Of a DNA stretch of 35,627 nucleotides, positions 9,301 to 17,419 are shown in pieces. Both the position numbers and the translations under genes were made by a program. Position 1 is the stretch's first letter. Each line of letters starts with the position of its first letter. The notes below the pieces were generated by a model. That model did no database searches, was not told the origin of the DNA, and saw only the letters and a list, made by a program, of their open reading frames with translations. The stretch comes from Caloramator australicus RC3 (lineage in GTDB: Bacteria > Bacillota > Clostridia > Clostridiales > Caloramatoraceae): the NCBI RefSeq assembly GCF_000297115.1, contig NZ_CAKP01000100.1:1-35627 (forward strand), written 5' to 3'.

Positions 9301-9556
9301 CTTTAATCCTGTGTTACCAGAATGGTTATTCGATGAAGAGAATAAAGTTAGCTTTAATTTTTTAGGCAGATGCAGGGTAACATATTATAATCCATCTAGA
9401 AAAAATACTTATGAAATGGACATTACTAAGCAAAAAATAATAATCTATTTACCTAGTGGAAATACTATTGAATTTTTAGATAATTTTATAGAAGAAGAAT
9501 ATGCAACATTGATTAGAGAAGGAAAAATAAACAGAATAGATATTTACTTAAAATAA
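6341..9556 (+). CDS. Large inverting glycoside phosphorylase (GH94/GH149/GH161-type), beta-gluco-oligosaccharide
   Basis: A 1071-residue cytoplasmic protein, much longer than cellobiose phosphorylase (about 810) and matching the 1,050-1,120-residue oligoglucan phosphorylases. The N-terminal half is a beta-sandwich-like domain containing [20 protein letters not shown]. The centre has [20 protein letters not shown] (W524-D526-H527), and [20 protein letters not shown] holds D652, my candidate general acid, in the place of the DWNDG Asp of GH94. The C-terminal (alpha/alpha)6 part ends with [20 protein letters not shown]. These enzymes use phosphate to release alpha-glucose-1-phosphate from beta-glucans. 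Known relatives act on beta-1,2-oligoglucans (SOGP, GH94) or beta-1,3-oligoglucans (GH149, GH161). The gene order resembles the Listeria SOGP locus, while the GH30 neighbour fits beta-1,3/1,6-glucan. The linkage stays open. Confidence 0.82.
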   Translation: [1071 protein letters not shown]

Positions 9557-9576
9557 CACTCATAGGTGGGATTTAA

Positions 9577-10911
9577 ATGAGAAGTAAACTTAAAGTTTAT
9601 TTAACAGCAAAAGATACTGAAGATAGATTAGCATTGAAAGAAAATAAAGCTTTAAACTTCGGTGAAAAAGTTGATAAAGCAATTGAAGTATTTGAGGATG
9701 AAACTTATCAGACAATCGAAGGATTTGGTGGTGCCTTTACTGAAGCGGCTGCATATAATTTTTATAAACTAGGAGAAGAAAACAAAAATAAGATTTTAAA
9801 GGCTTATTTTGATAAGCATGAAGGAAATGGATATAATCTCTGTAGAACCCACATAAATAGCTGCGATTTTTCATTGGGAAATTATGACTATGTAGAAGAA
9901 TACGATGTTGAACTTAAAAGTTTTAATATTGCCAGAGAAAAAAAGTATGTTATTCCATTTATTAAAAAGGCAATGGCTTTTTCTAATGATATTAAACTTT
10001 TTGCTTCTCCATGGAGTCCCCCTGCATGGATGAAAACAAATGGGGAAATGAATAATGGCGGTAAACTAAAGGAAGAATTTAAGAACGTATGGGCATTATA
10101 TTATGCAAAATACATTAAAGCAATGAAGGAAGAAGGAATAGATATATGGGGCATTACAGTTCAAAATGAGCCAGAGGCTACACAGGTATGGGATTCGTGT
10201 AGATATACCGCAGAGGAAGAAAGGGATTTTGTAAAATATCATTTAGGACCTACGTTGTATAAAGAGGGTTTAAAACATATAAATATTATTGTTTGGGATC
10301 ATAATAGAGATTTATTGTATGAAAGAGCAAAGGTTATTTTATCTGATAAAGAGGCTTCAAAATATGTTTGGGGTGTAGGATTTCACTGGTATTCAGGGGA
10401 CCAATTTGAAAACCTTAAAAAGACCCATGAAGAGTTTCCGGACAAGAAGTTGCTCTTCACTGAGGGATGCCAAGAGGGTGGAGTAAAACTTGGTGATTGG
10501 AACGTAGGAGAAAGATATGGACACAATATAATCGGCGATTTAAACAATTATACTGTTGGTTGGGTTGATTGGAATTTACTCCTAGATACTCAAGGAGGGC
10601 CTAACCATGTTGGCAATTACTGTGATGCTCCAATAATTGTTGATGTAGAAAAAGATGAAATATATTTTCAAAGCTCTTATTATTATATAGGCCATTTTAG
10701 TAGATTTATAAAAAGAGGAGCTAAAAGAATAGGTTTTATAAACCCATATGATTCCTTAGAAGTTACAACATTTAAAAATCCAGATGGAACAATTGTAACA
10801 GTTGTAATGAATAAATCAGATGAAGATATTGATTTTAGATTTAAGGTAGGGAAGGGAATAACTGAACTGAAAAGTCTAAGGCACTCTATAATGACACTAT
10901 TAGTAAATTAA
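9577..10911 (+). CDS. GH30 glycoside hydrolase (beta-glucosidase / beta-1,6-glucanase-like)
   Basis: A 444-residue cytoplasmic (no signal peptide) member of clan GH-A family 30. The N-terminal YQTIEGFGGAFTEAAAYNFY is the family's glucosylceramidase-type entrance, followed by LFASPWSPPAWMKTNGEMNN on strand 3. The acid/base is E198 in ITVQNEPEATQVWDSC, and the nucleophile is E296 in LLFTEGCQEG. HWYSGDQFENL is also conserved. The C-terminal beta-domain carries IYFQSSYYYIGHFSRFIKRG. Bacterial GH30 enzymes of subfamilies 1 and 3 cleave beta-glucosides, beta-xylosides or beta-1,6-glucans. Being intracellular, it would act on imported oligosaccharides, perhaps on 1,6-linked branches the phosphorylase cannot attack. 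It starts 20 bases after the phosphorylase stop, with AGGTGGG before ATG. Confidence 0.9.
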   Translation: MRSKLKVYLTAKDTEDRLALKENKALNFGEKVDKAIEVFEDETYQTIEGFGGAFTEAAAYNFYKLGEENKNKILKAYFDKHEGNGYNLCRTHINSCDFSLGNYDYVEEYDVELKSFNIAREKKYVIPFIKKAMAFSNDIKLFASPWSPPAWMKTNGEMNNGGKLKEEFKNVWALYYAKYIKAMKEEGIDIWGITVQNEPEATQVWDSCRYTAEEERDFVKYHLGPTLYKEGLKHINIIVWDHNRDLLYERAKVILSDKEASKYVWGVGFHWYSGDQFENLKKTHEEFPDKKLLFTEGCQEGGVKLGDWNVGERYGHNIIGDLNNYTVGWVDWNLLLDTQGGPNHVGNYCDAPIIVDVEKDEIYFQSSYYYIGHFSRFIKRGAKRIGFINPYDSLEVTTFKNPDGTIVTVVMNKSDEDIDFRFKVGKGITELKSLRHSIMTLLVN

Positions 10912-10928
10912 AAAAGGTGGTATTGGAT

Positions 10929-12275
10929 ATGCAAAAATACAATTTTCCTAAAGACTTTATATGGGGAGTTGCAACTTCAGCTTATCAGATCGAAGGTGCT
11001 TATAACGCAGATGGTAAGGGAGAAAATATATGGGATAGATTTACTTCTATCCCTGGTAAAATATTTAAAAATCAAAATGGTAACGTAGCATGTGATCATT
11101 ATAATCTTTATGAAAGGGACATTGAGATATTAGAAGAACTTGGTATAAAAAATTACAGGCTATCCATATCATGGGCAAGAATATTTCCTAAAGGATATGG
11201 AGAAGTAAATCAACAAGGGCTTGATTTTTATAAAAAGTTAATTAACAAATTAATAGAAAAAGGTATTCAGCCAGCGGTAACTTTATATCATTGGGATTTA
11301 CCTCAACATCTTCAAGATATAGGTGGATGGGCAAACAAAAAGGTAGTGGACTATTTTGTTGAATATGCAGAACTGATGTTTAAGGAATTTGGCAATATTG
11401 TTCCAATATGGATTACCCATAATGAACCATGGGTTGTATCAATATTAGGCCATGCTTGGGGCGTTCACGCTCCTGGAATTAAGGATTATAAAACTGCATT
11501 GCAGGTTGCCCATAATATACTTTTATCCCATGGGAAAGCAGTAAGGCTATATAGAAATATGAGTCTAAAGGGAAGAATTGGTATAACATTAAATCTATCA
11601 AGCACATATCCAGAAACCGATGACCAAAAAGATATATTAGCGGCAAAAGTATATGATGGATTTATGAATAGATGGTTCTTAGATGCTGTATTAAAGGGAA
11701 GTTACCCTGAAGATATGCTAAAATTATACAGTGAACAAAGGATTCTTCCAGAGTTTTTAGAAGATGACATGAAGATCATAAGTGAAAAAATAGACTTTTT
11801 AGGAATAAATTATTATACAAGAAGTGTTTTAAGATATGATGAGAATGCTTATCCTCTTAAAGTGACAATGGTGGATCTTGATAACCCTAAAACTGACATG
11901 GGTTGGGAAATTTATCCTGAGGGTTTATTTGACTTGCTTATTAATATCCACAAGAATTATGGAGGGGTTGATATTTTAATCACAGAAAATGGAGCAGCCT
12001 TTAACGATATAGTAAATTATAAAGGGAAAGTTGTAGATGATTATAGGATCGATTATTTGTATAGACACTTAACACAAGCCCATAGAGCAATATTAGATGG
12101 AGTTAATTTAAAGGGCTACTTTTTATGGTCGTTTTTAGATAACTTTGAATGGGCTGAAGGATACTCAAAAAGATTTGGTATTGTATTTATAGATTATAAA
12201 ACTCAAAAGAGGATAATCAAAGATAGTGCTTATTGGTATAGTAATGTTGTTAAAAATAATGGTATATTAGATTAA
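10929..12275 (+). CDS. GH1 beta-glucosidase
   Basis: A 448-residue cytoplasmic retaining beta-glucosidase of family GH1. It opens with the family N-terminal signature FPKDFIWGVATSAYQIEGA. From ATG 10929 the acid/base is E166 in THNEPWVVS and the nucleophile is E353 in ITENGAAF. LYHWDLPQHLQDIGGWANKK and GYFLWSFLDNFEWAEGYSKR are the expected subsite -1 segments. A longer reading from GTG 10917 would put the start inside the ribosome site AAAAAGGTGG, so ATG 10929 is chosen. It is the last gene of the operon and should hydrolyse disaccharide or short-chain ends to glucose. A phospho-beta-glucosidase role is unlikely because uptake is by an ABC system rather than a PTS. Confidence 0.93.
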   Translation: MQKYNFPKDFIWGVATSAYQIEGAYNADGKGENIWDRFTSIPGKIFKNQNGNVACDHYNLYERDIEILEELGIKNYRLSISWARIFPKGYGEVNQQGLDFYKKLINKLIEKGIQPAVTLYHWDLPQHLQDIGGWANKKVVDYFVEYAELMFKEFGNIVPIWITHNEPWVVSILGHAWGVHAPGIKDYKTALQVAHNILLSHGKAVRLYRNMSLKGRIGITLNLSSTYPETDDQKDILAAKVYDGFMNRWFLDAVLKGSYPEDMLKLYSEQRILPEFLEDDMKIISEKIDFLGINYYTRSVLRYDENAYPLKVTMVDLDNPKTDMGWEIYPEGLFDLLINIHKNYGGVDILITENGAAFNDIVNYKGKVVDDYRIDYLYRHLTQAHRAILDGVNLKGYFLWSFLDNFEWAEGYSKRFGIVFIDYKTQKRIIKDSAYWYSNVVKNNGILD

Positions 12276-12298
12276 GATGGGGTCCCCCCCATCTTTTT
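12274..12298 (+). terminator. Terminator of the beta-glucan operon
   Basis: AAGATGGGG (12274-12282) pairs perfectly with CCCCATCTT (12287-12295) around TCCC and is followed by TTT. It overlaps the GH1 stop codon. Confidence 0.85.
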
Positions 12299-12422
12299 AT
12301 TTGCCTCTTATTTTAGATATAAATGAAGAGGACAAGGATAAAATAATATGTTAAAATAATATATTGGTTGCTAGAAGGAAGGATTAATTAAGATCTCGAT
12401 AATTTATAGAGGAGGACCGCTC

Positions 12423-13547
12423 ATGAAAATTTCAAAAAAAGATGCGCTAATGTGGTTTGAATTTTTTTCACAACTTCCTGAAGATGAAGAGCTCAGTCCT
12501 AAACAGGAGGAGATCGTTTACGCTACTTTAGCGCAAATTGAAGCAGCAGTTGAATATAGAAATGCCCTTTTAATGTCGGAAATCAAAAATTTAAAAACAT
12601 TAGATAATAGAACCTACTTTGTAGGAAATGAAAATAAGTTTCCTAAAGGGTGTCGTTCTTGTTTACTTGGCACTGGTTTAGGTGCAATTAGAAAAACAAA
12701 TAAATGCAACTTAAATTGTAAATTCTGTTATAATTATGGACAAATAGAATATATGCCTCCAATCGGAGAAGGATTGTGGGAAATTGGAGGAACTAAATTT
12801 TATGAAAGAGATATTGATTTACTTTTGTCAATCCAAAGTAAACCTACTGGTGTTGCTTATGTTTATTTAGAACCATTCATAGAAATTGAAAAATATTATC
12901 CGATTATAAAAAAATTTAGAAAGGCTAATATTCATCAACATCTTTACACAAATGGAACATTAGCGACAGAAGAGACTTTAAGAGCATTAGGTGAAGCTGG
13001 TCTTAACGAGATACGTTTTAATTTAGGTGCTTCTAATTGTTCAGATAAAGTCATTGAAAATATTGGAATAGCTAAAGAATATATTGAAAGCGTGGGAATC
13101 GAAACACCAATGACCCCGGAATTTTATGAAACCTTTTTAAAGAAAAAGAAGGCGATATTAGATACAAAACTTGATTTTATCAACTGTGCAGAGTTGCATT
13201 TAAACGAAAATAATATATACAATTATTATGGTGAAAACATGTATATTTATAGGGGTGGATATATTTCGCCAATTTGGAGCAGGGAATTGACTTTGAAACT
13301 TATGAAAATAGCTGATGAGGAAAACTGGGATTTAGTAGTTCATGACTGTTCAAACTATACGAAATTTGCTAGGGGGTTAAATTTAGGGAGCAAAGAAGGT
13401 AAATGGTTTGGAGCTAGCAATTACGCAAGTGAATTTTCAAGGATTCCATATGAAGTATTTTTACCGATCTTAAAAGATGATAATTTTAAATTTTTAATTG
13501 AAGAAGAATTACCTCATGGTTATAAAATTGGCGAGCTGTTTATTTAA
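12423..13547 (+). CDS. Radical SAM protein of unknown substrate
   Basis: A 374-residue protein starting at ATG 12423 after GAGGAGGACC. The radical SAM [4Fe-4S] motif is KCNLNCKFCYNYG with C95, C99 and C102. Later segments fit the partial TIM barrel: GVAYVYLEPFIEIEKYYP, HQHLYTNGTLATEETLRALG and LNEIRFNLGAS. A preceding Cys pair in PKGCRSCLLGTG could belong to an N-terminal cap or a second metal site. The C-terminal half (WDLVVHDCSNYTKFARGLNL) is not a SPASM domain that I recognise. It is a single gene between two terminators, so context does not indicate the substrate. I do not assign a reaction. Confidence 0.85.
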   Translation: MKISKKDALMWFEFFSQLPEDEELSPKQEEIVYATLAQIEAAVEYRNALLMSEIKNLKTLDNRTYFVGNENKFPKGCRSCLLGTGLGAIRKTNKCNLNCKFCYNYGQIEYMPPIGEGLWEIGGTKFYERDIDLLLSIQSKPTGVAYVYLEPFIEIEKYYPIIKKFRKANIHQHLYTNGTLATEETLRALGEAGLNEIRFNLGASNCSDKVIENIGIAKEYIESVGIETPMTPEFYETFLKKKKAILDTKLDFINCAELHLNENNIYNYYGENMYIYRGGYISPIWSRELTLKLMKIADEENWDLVVHDCSNYTKFARGLNLGSKEGKWFGASNYASEFSRIPYEVFLPILKDDNFKFLIEEELPHGYKIGELFI

Positions 13548-13561
13548 AATATTTTAATAGC

Positions 13562-13594
13562 AGGGCGGGCAGTATATTCAACTGTCTGCCCTTT
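13562..13594 (+). terminator. Terminator after radical SAM gene
   Basis: AGGGCGGGCAGT (13562-13573) pairs with ACTGTCTGCCCT (13581-13592), 12 pairs including two G-U, with a seven-base loop and a short TTTCT tail. Confidence 0.7.
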
Positions 13595-13690
13595 CTGATT
13601 ATATGGATTTAAGGATATAATATAAAACGCATAAAGAAAAGTTAAAATTTTTTGAGCACAATATTATACAACGGAAAATATAAACAAATA

Positions 13691-13699
13691 TGGTATAAT
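13691..13699 (+). promoter_or_regulatory. Extended -10 promoter element
   Basis: TGGTATAAT (13691-13699) lies 25 bases before the start of the hydrolase gene and follows an upstream terminator. I see no convincing -35 box, which an extended -10 can tolerate. Confidence 0.5.
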
Positions 13700-13724
13700 A
13701 TAAATATATAAAGGGGGCGGTAAC

Positions 13725-14648
13725 ATGAGAACTAAGACTTTTACCTTTTGTGATGGAGAAAATATAGAGATTTTTACCTACAAATGGATGCCAGATGAAG
13801 GAAAAGAAATTAAAGGCATTATTCAGATAGCACATGGAATGGCTGAAACTGCCGCACGATATGAGAGATTTGCGGAATTTTTTACAAATGAAGGATTTAT
13901 AGTTTATGCAAATGATCATAGGGGACACGGCAAGACTGCAAAGTGCCTTGAGAATGTAGGCTATATAGGACAAAATGGATTTTATTGGATGATTGAAGAT
14001 ATGAAACAGCTTAATGATATTATTAAAAAAGAAAATCCAAATCTTCCTGTTTACCTTTTAGGACATAGTATGGGTTCATTACTCGCACAAGGATATATCA
14101 CAAAGTATGGTGACAGCTTAGGAGGAGTAATATTGTCTGGAACGGCAGGAAAGCAAGGTCTATTATTAGACATTGGAAGATTTATTGCTTATATTGAAAT
14201 GAAAATAAAAGGTGAAAGATGGCAGAGCAAATTGCTTAATAAATTATCCTTTGGAAACTATAATAAATCCTTTAAACCAACAAAAACTGAGTTTGATTGG
14301 TTGAGCAGGGATGAAAAGGAAGTAGAGAAATATATAAACGATCCCTTCTGTGGGACAATTTTTACGTCTAGTTTTTACTATGATTTTTTAAGGGGATTTA
14401 GAAGTATACATCAAAAAAAGAATATGGCTCAAATTCCAAAAGATTTACCAATTTATATTTTTTCTGGTGATCAAGATCCAGTTGGTAATAAATGCAAGAC
14501 TATTAAATGGCTAATTGAAACATATAAAAGATTAGGAATAAAGGATGTTCAATATAAATTTTATAAGGATGGAAGACATGAGATGTTAAATGAAATTAAT
14601 CGTGATGAAGTAATGAAGGATTTATTGCTGTGGATTAAGTCTCATTGA
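13725..14648 (+). CDS. Alpha/beta hydrolase, monoacylglycerol lipase / lysophospholipase-like
   Basis: A 307-residue soluble protein of the Hydrolase_4 (serine aminopeptidase S33-like) group that includes monoacylglycerol lipases and lysophospholipases. The oxyanion region is IAHGMAETAARYERFAEFF, followed by YANDHRGHGKTA. The nucleophile elbow is GHSMGS with Ser115. The acid is probably D251 in FSGDQDPVG and the base is H285 in GRHEMLNE. All three triad residues are present, so it should be active. No signal peptide or membrane helix is seen, so it probably acts on acyl-glycerol or lysophospholipid at the inner face of the membrane. AAAGGGGGCGG precedes ATG 13725. Confidence 0.88.
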   Translation: MRTKTFTFCDGENIEIFTYKWMPDEGKEIKGIIQIAHGMAETAARYERFAEFFTNEGFIVYANDHRGHGKTAKCLENVGYIGQNGFYWMIEDMKQLNDIIKKENPNLPVYLLGHSMGSLLAQGYITKYGDSLGGVILSGTAGKQGLLLDIGRFIAYIEMKIKGERWQSKLLNKLSFGNYNKSFKPTKTEFDWLSRDEKEVEKYINDPFCGTIFTSSFYYDFLRGFRSIHQKKNMAQIPKDLPIYIFSGDQDPVGNKCKTIKWLIETYKRLGIKDVQYKFYKDGRHEMLNEINRDEVMKDLLLWIKSH

Positions 14649-14679
14649 CTAAAAATAGTATTATTTTGGAGGTATTTAT

Positions 14680-15729
14680 ATGCTAAAAAGATTTTTTACA
14701 GTTGGCGCTATTTTGATATGTTTTTTTTATACCAGTTTAAAAGCTTTTTCTGCTGATATATTATGGAGACTTATGCATAATGATCAATATGCATTGGTGA
14801 TTGCTCAAGTATCTGAGCAAAGTGATAATAAAATTGTATTTCAAGTTAAACAGATAATAAGTGGCAAAACTGTTCCTAAGCAAATAACAATAAATGGCAA
14901 TATTAAATATACTTTTCTTTATATACGACCAAATTTGTATGATTACTGTGTAATATCATTAGATAAAAAATCAAATAAATACACTGTTAAGAATGGAATT
15001 TTTAAAGCAGACACAGATGATTATAAAAAATTAAAATTCATAAAAGATGGATTGGATAGTGGAATAAAAGGTGACTTGACGGCATTTGAATACTATATTA
15101 ACAGTAAGGGAAAATATAATAATTTTGTTTTTGACAGAGGCACAGTTTATTTATGCCTTAACGATCAAAAAAAGATTCAAATATATCCTGAACAAATAGA
15201 TAAAATTTCTACTGGTTCTAATGAAATTAAAATAAAGGAATTAGAAGAGAAAATATCATCATTGGAGATTGAATTGAATTTTTTAAGGGGAAAAGTAGAT
15301 GAACAAAAAAAGTATATAAAAATGTTAATGCAAAAATCATATTCAAGCAAGGAATTACTAGAAATTGCAAAAAATGAATGGAAATACAGATTAACTATAA
15401 ATGGCAAAGATGTTCCTAAAAATGAAGTAGTTGAAGTTAATACATCTAATTTAGAAATAGTTTTAAGTGAAACTCAAAGTGCTTATCCGATGTTACCTAT
15501 TGAAATATACAATAAAGGGGCACTGAAAAATTACCAGGAACATATTAAAATAATGGCTCCAAAGTCTATAAAATATGATATTAATGCTGCTTCAGGAACG
15601 ATTGTTGACTCTATTCAATATCAATTTAAGAATTTAAAGAAAGGGACTAAAGTACAGATAAAAATAACAGATGAGTTAAAACAGAGGTTAAATTTAAAAA
15701 GTAACATGATTGTTATCAATGTCAATTAA
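14680..15729 (+). CDS. Secreted protein of unknown function with central coiled coil
   Basis: I do not recognise this 349-residue protein. Residues 1-25 (MLKRFFTVGAILICFFYTSL...AFSA) form a Sec signal peptide with a likely cleavage after AFSA, and no lipobox. Residues 25-165 are a beta-rich domain (YALVIAQVSEQSDNKIVFQV). A heptad-like stretch at about 183-215 (EIKIKELEEKISSLEIELNF) predicts a coiled coil. The remainder (WKYRLTINGKDVPKNEVVEV...) looks like an immunoglobulin-like or other beta domain. It follows the hydrolase by 31 bases with GGAGG before ATG and shares its terminator, so the two are probably cotranscribed. An extracytoplasmic, perhaps oligomeric, role is all that can be said. 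Confidence 0.75.
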   Translation: MLKRFFTVGAILICFFYTSLKAFSADILWRLMHNDQYALVIAQVSEQSDNKIVFQVKQIISGKTVPKQITINGNIKYTFLYIRPNLYDYCVISLDKKSNKYTVKNGIFKADTDDYKKLKFIKDGLDSGIKGDLTAFEYYINSKGKYNNFVFDRGTVYLCLNDQKKIQIYPEQIDKISTGSNEIKIKELEEKISSLEIELNFLRGKVDEQKKYIKMLMQKSYSSKELLEIAKNEWKYRLTINGKDVPKNEVVEVNTSNLEIVLSETQSAYPMLPIEIYNKGALKNYQEHIKIMAPKSIKYDINAASGTIVDSIQYQFKNLKKGTKVQIKITDELKQRLNLKSNMIVINVN

Positions 15730-15794
15730 AATAAACATCTATTACTAGAATGAAAAAATTATTATAAAGATGCTTCTGAGTTTTCAACAGATTC

Positions 15795-15830
15795 AAAAAG
15801 CTACCAAGATTATCTCTTGGCAGCTTTTTT
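15795..15830. terminator. Bidirectional terminator between convergent genes
   Basis: AAAAAGCTACCAAGA (15795-15809) pairs with TCTTGGCAGCTTTTT (15815-15829) with one mismatch. A-run and T-run on the two sides let it work for the plus-strand gene ending at 15729 and the minus-strand gene ending at 15845. Confidence 0.85.
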
Positions 15831-15844
15831 AGTTTAATTTTTAA

Positions 15845-17128
15845 TTATCTTTTCACTACTTCAAAGTTATCCTCTATTAGCAGCCAATTTTGTGGGAAAG
15901 AAATTCCTAACTTCCAGTAACTTACACCTCTAAGACCAAGTTCCTTTACTAGATTAAATTTAGCTTGAATGGAACGAGCATCTTCAAACCATACTGTGTG
16001 GCGTTTTCCGTCTGCATCTATATAATTAAAATGAGGAGCCTGAGCTTTTGTATCATAGCTTATAGACACATTATTTTCTGCTGCTAATAAAATTGCCTCC
16101 TGTGGGCTAATTGCCCTTGCAACGCTTCCAGGGACGAATGGAAGAGTCCAATCATATCCATATAAGTTTTGTCCCATCATAATTTTAGATGCAGGCATTT
16201 CCGTCAAAGCATATTCAATAACCTTCCTAACTTCAGGTAATGGAGATACTGGCATTGCAGGACCGCCGCTGTAGCCCCATTCATAGGTCATTATGACAAC
16301 AAAGTCGGCAATTTCACCATGGGCTCTATAATCATGGGCTTCATACCATTCACCTGCTTGTGTGGCACTTGTTTTTGGTGCTAAAGCTGTAGACATTAAT
16401 AGACCTTGAGCACTTAACCTTGCTTTAGCCTTACGCAGGAAGGCGTTATAGTTTTCTCTTAATTCACGAGGTAAATGTTCCAAATCAAAATGTATATCTT
16501 TAAAGTTTAGTCGCTTTGCTGTGGAAATGATATTGTCAAGTAGAGTATCTTGCAATTTCTGATTTGTAAGAATAAGTCTTCCAAGTTCCGTGCTGAATTG
16601 TCCTTCCTCAAGATTAGTTACAGCCATCAATAAAACTGCACCGCTGTTATTTGCAATATTTCTAAAATTGTTTAAGGGTGGTTCTTTTAATGTTCCGTCC
16701 CTTTGAATCTGAAAACTAAAGGGTGAGAGATAGGTCAAATGTGGTGCTACGCTTCGAACAGATTGTTCTAATGCAGGCGTTACTCTGCCGCCTATTGGTT
16801 CTACGTATGCATTTATTTCTACTCTTCTTCTTGGAAGTGGGGGAATATAAAGTCTAAAACCAATCGGGAGCGGTTTATTAGGTGAAATACCATTAATCCT
16901 AGCAAGTGCAAGATAGCTTATTCCAAATCTTCTTGCAATGTTATATAAGCTATCTCCAGGTTGAACCCAATAGAACCTTCCTACTATAGGTATTACAAGC
17001 GCCTGCCCCACTACAAGCTGATTTGGATTAGGAAGTTCATTTGCTCCTGCAATTGCGCCAATTGTTGAATTATATAACCGTGCAATACTGTATAAAGATT
17101 CTCCTGCCCTTACAACATGAATTTGCAT
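15845..17128 (-). CDS. yaaH: Spore-cortex-type GH18 glucosaminidase with two LysM domains (YaaH/SleL-like)
   Basis: A 427-residue protein. Residues 2-47 (HVVRAGESLYSIARLYNSTI...) and 52-96 (YWVQPGDSLYNIARRFGISY...) are two LysM peptidoglycan-binding repeats. From about 103 onward is a GH18 barrel with IHFDLEHLPRELRENYNAFL, in which D215 and E217 are the DxE catalytic pair, then STALAPKTS and DFVVIMTYEWGYSGGPAMPV. This arrangement is that of YaaH/SleL, the spore N-acetylglucosaminidase that degrades cortex fragments during germination. There is no Sec signal, as usual for proteins packed into the forespore or spore coat. AAGGAGATA precedes ATG at 17128-17126. It supports an endospore-forming host. 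Confidence 0.88.
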   Translation of the reverse strand: MQIHVVRAGESLYSIARLYNSTIGAIAGANELPNPNQLVVGQALVIPIVGRFYWVQPGDSLYNIARRFGISYLALARINGISPNKPLPIGFRLYIPPLPRRRVEINAYVEPIGGRVTPALEQSVRSVAPHLTYLSPFSFQIQRDGTLKEPPLNNFRNIANNSGAVLLMAVTNLEEGQFSTELGRLILTNQKLQDTLLDNIISTAKRLNFKDIHFDLEHLPRELRENYNAFLRKAKARLSAQGLLMSTALAPKTSATQAGEWYEAHDYRAHGEIADFVVIMTYEWGYSGGPAMPVSPLPEVRKVIEYALTEMPASKIMMGQNLYGYDWTLPFVPGSVARAISPQEAILLAAENNVSISYDTKAQAPHFNYIDADGKRHTVWFEDARSIQAKFNLVKELGLRGVSYWKLGISFPQNWLLIEDNFEVVKR

Positions 17129-17218
17129 AGTATCTCCTTATTTTTATAAATTCATCCATTATTATTTTATGAATTATAAGGGAAATTGCTCAATTTTATT
17201 TAATAAAGATGCACTTTA

Positions 17219-17401
17219 GTGTTATTTAAGTATGGTAAAAGTAATCCAAAACAAGCTGGATGTATAATTATGGAGCAGGGATATTCAATGAAAAAACCTT
17301 CTGAAATAATTGTCTCCTTAAAAACCCAAGGCAAAGATATACTTGAGGTTAAGGTTGGGGGAAAAGCGATGAATTTATCTGAAACAGAAATTCAGATATA
17401 A
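17219..17401 (+). pseudogene. C-terminal remnant of a PhzF-family isomerase-like protein
   Basis: The 60-codon open frame begins at a GTG without a ribosome site and reads IIMEQGYSMKKPSEIIVSLK, then LEVKVGGKAMNLSETEIQI. PhzF-family proteins end with very similar wording (EQG..MGRPS.I.V.....I..VKVGGKAV...EGEI). Only this terminal segment of the roughly 260-300-residue family remains, so I call it a gene remnant, not a small gene. The remaining bases around it (17129-17218) contain only the upstream region of yaaH. Confidence 0.6.
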
Positions 17402-17419
17402 ACCTTTTTATGTGAAATA

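Noticed and set aside
13599-13973. Minus-strand open frame of 124 codons overlapping the hydrolase start
   Set aside because: It is Cys/Phe/Ile-rich with no ribosome site and lies antisense to a well-supported gene, so it is a shadow.
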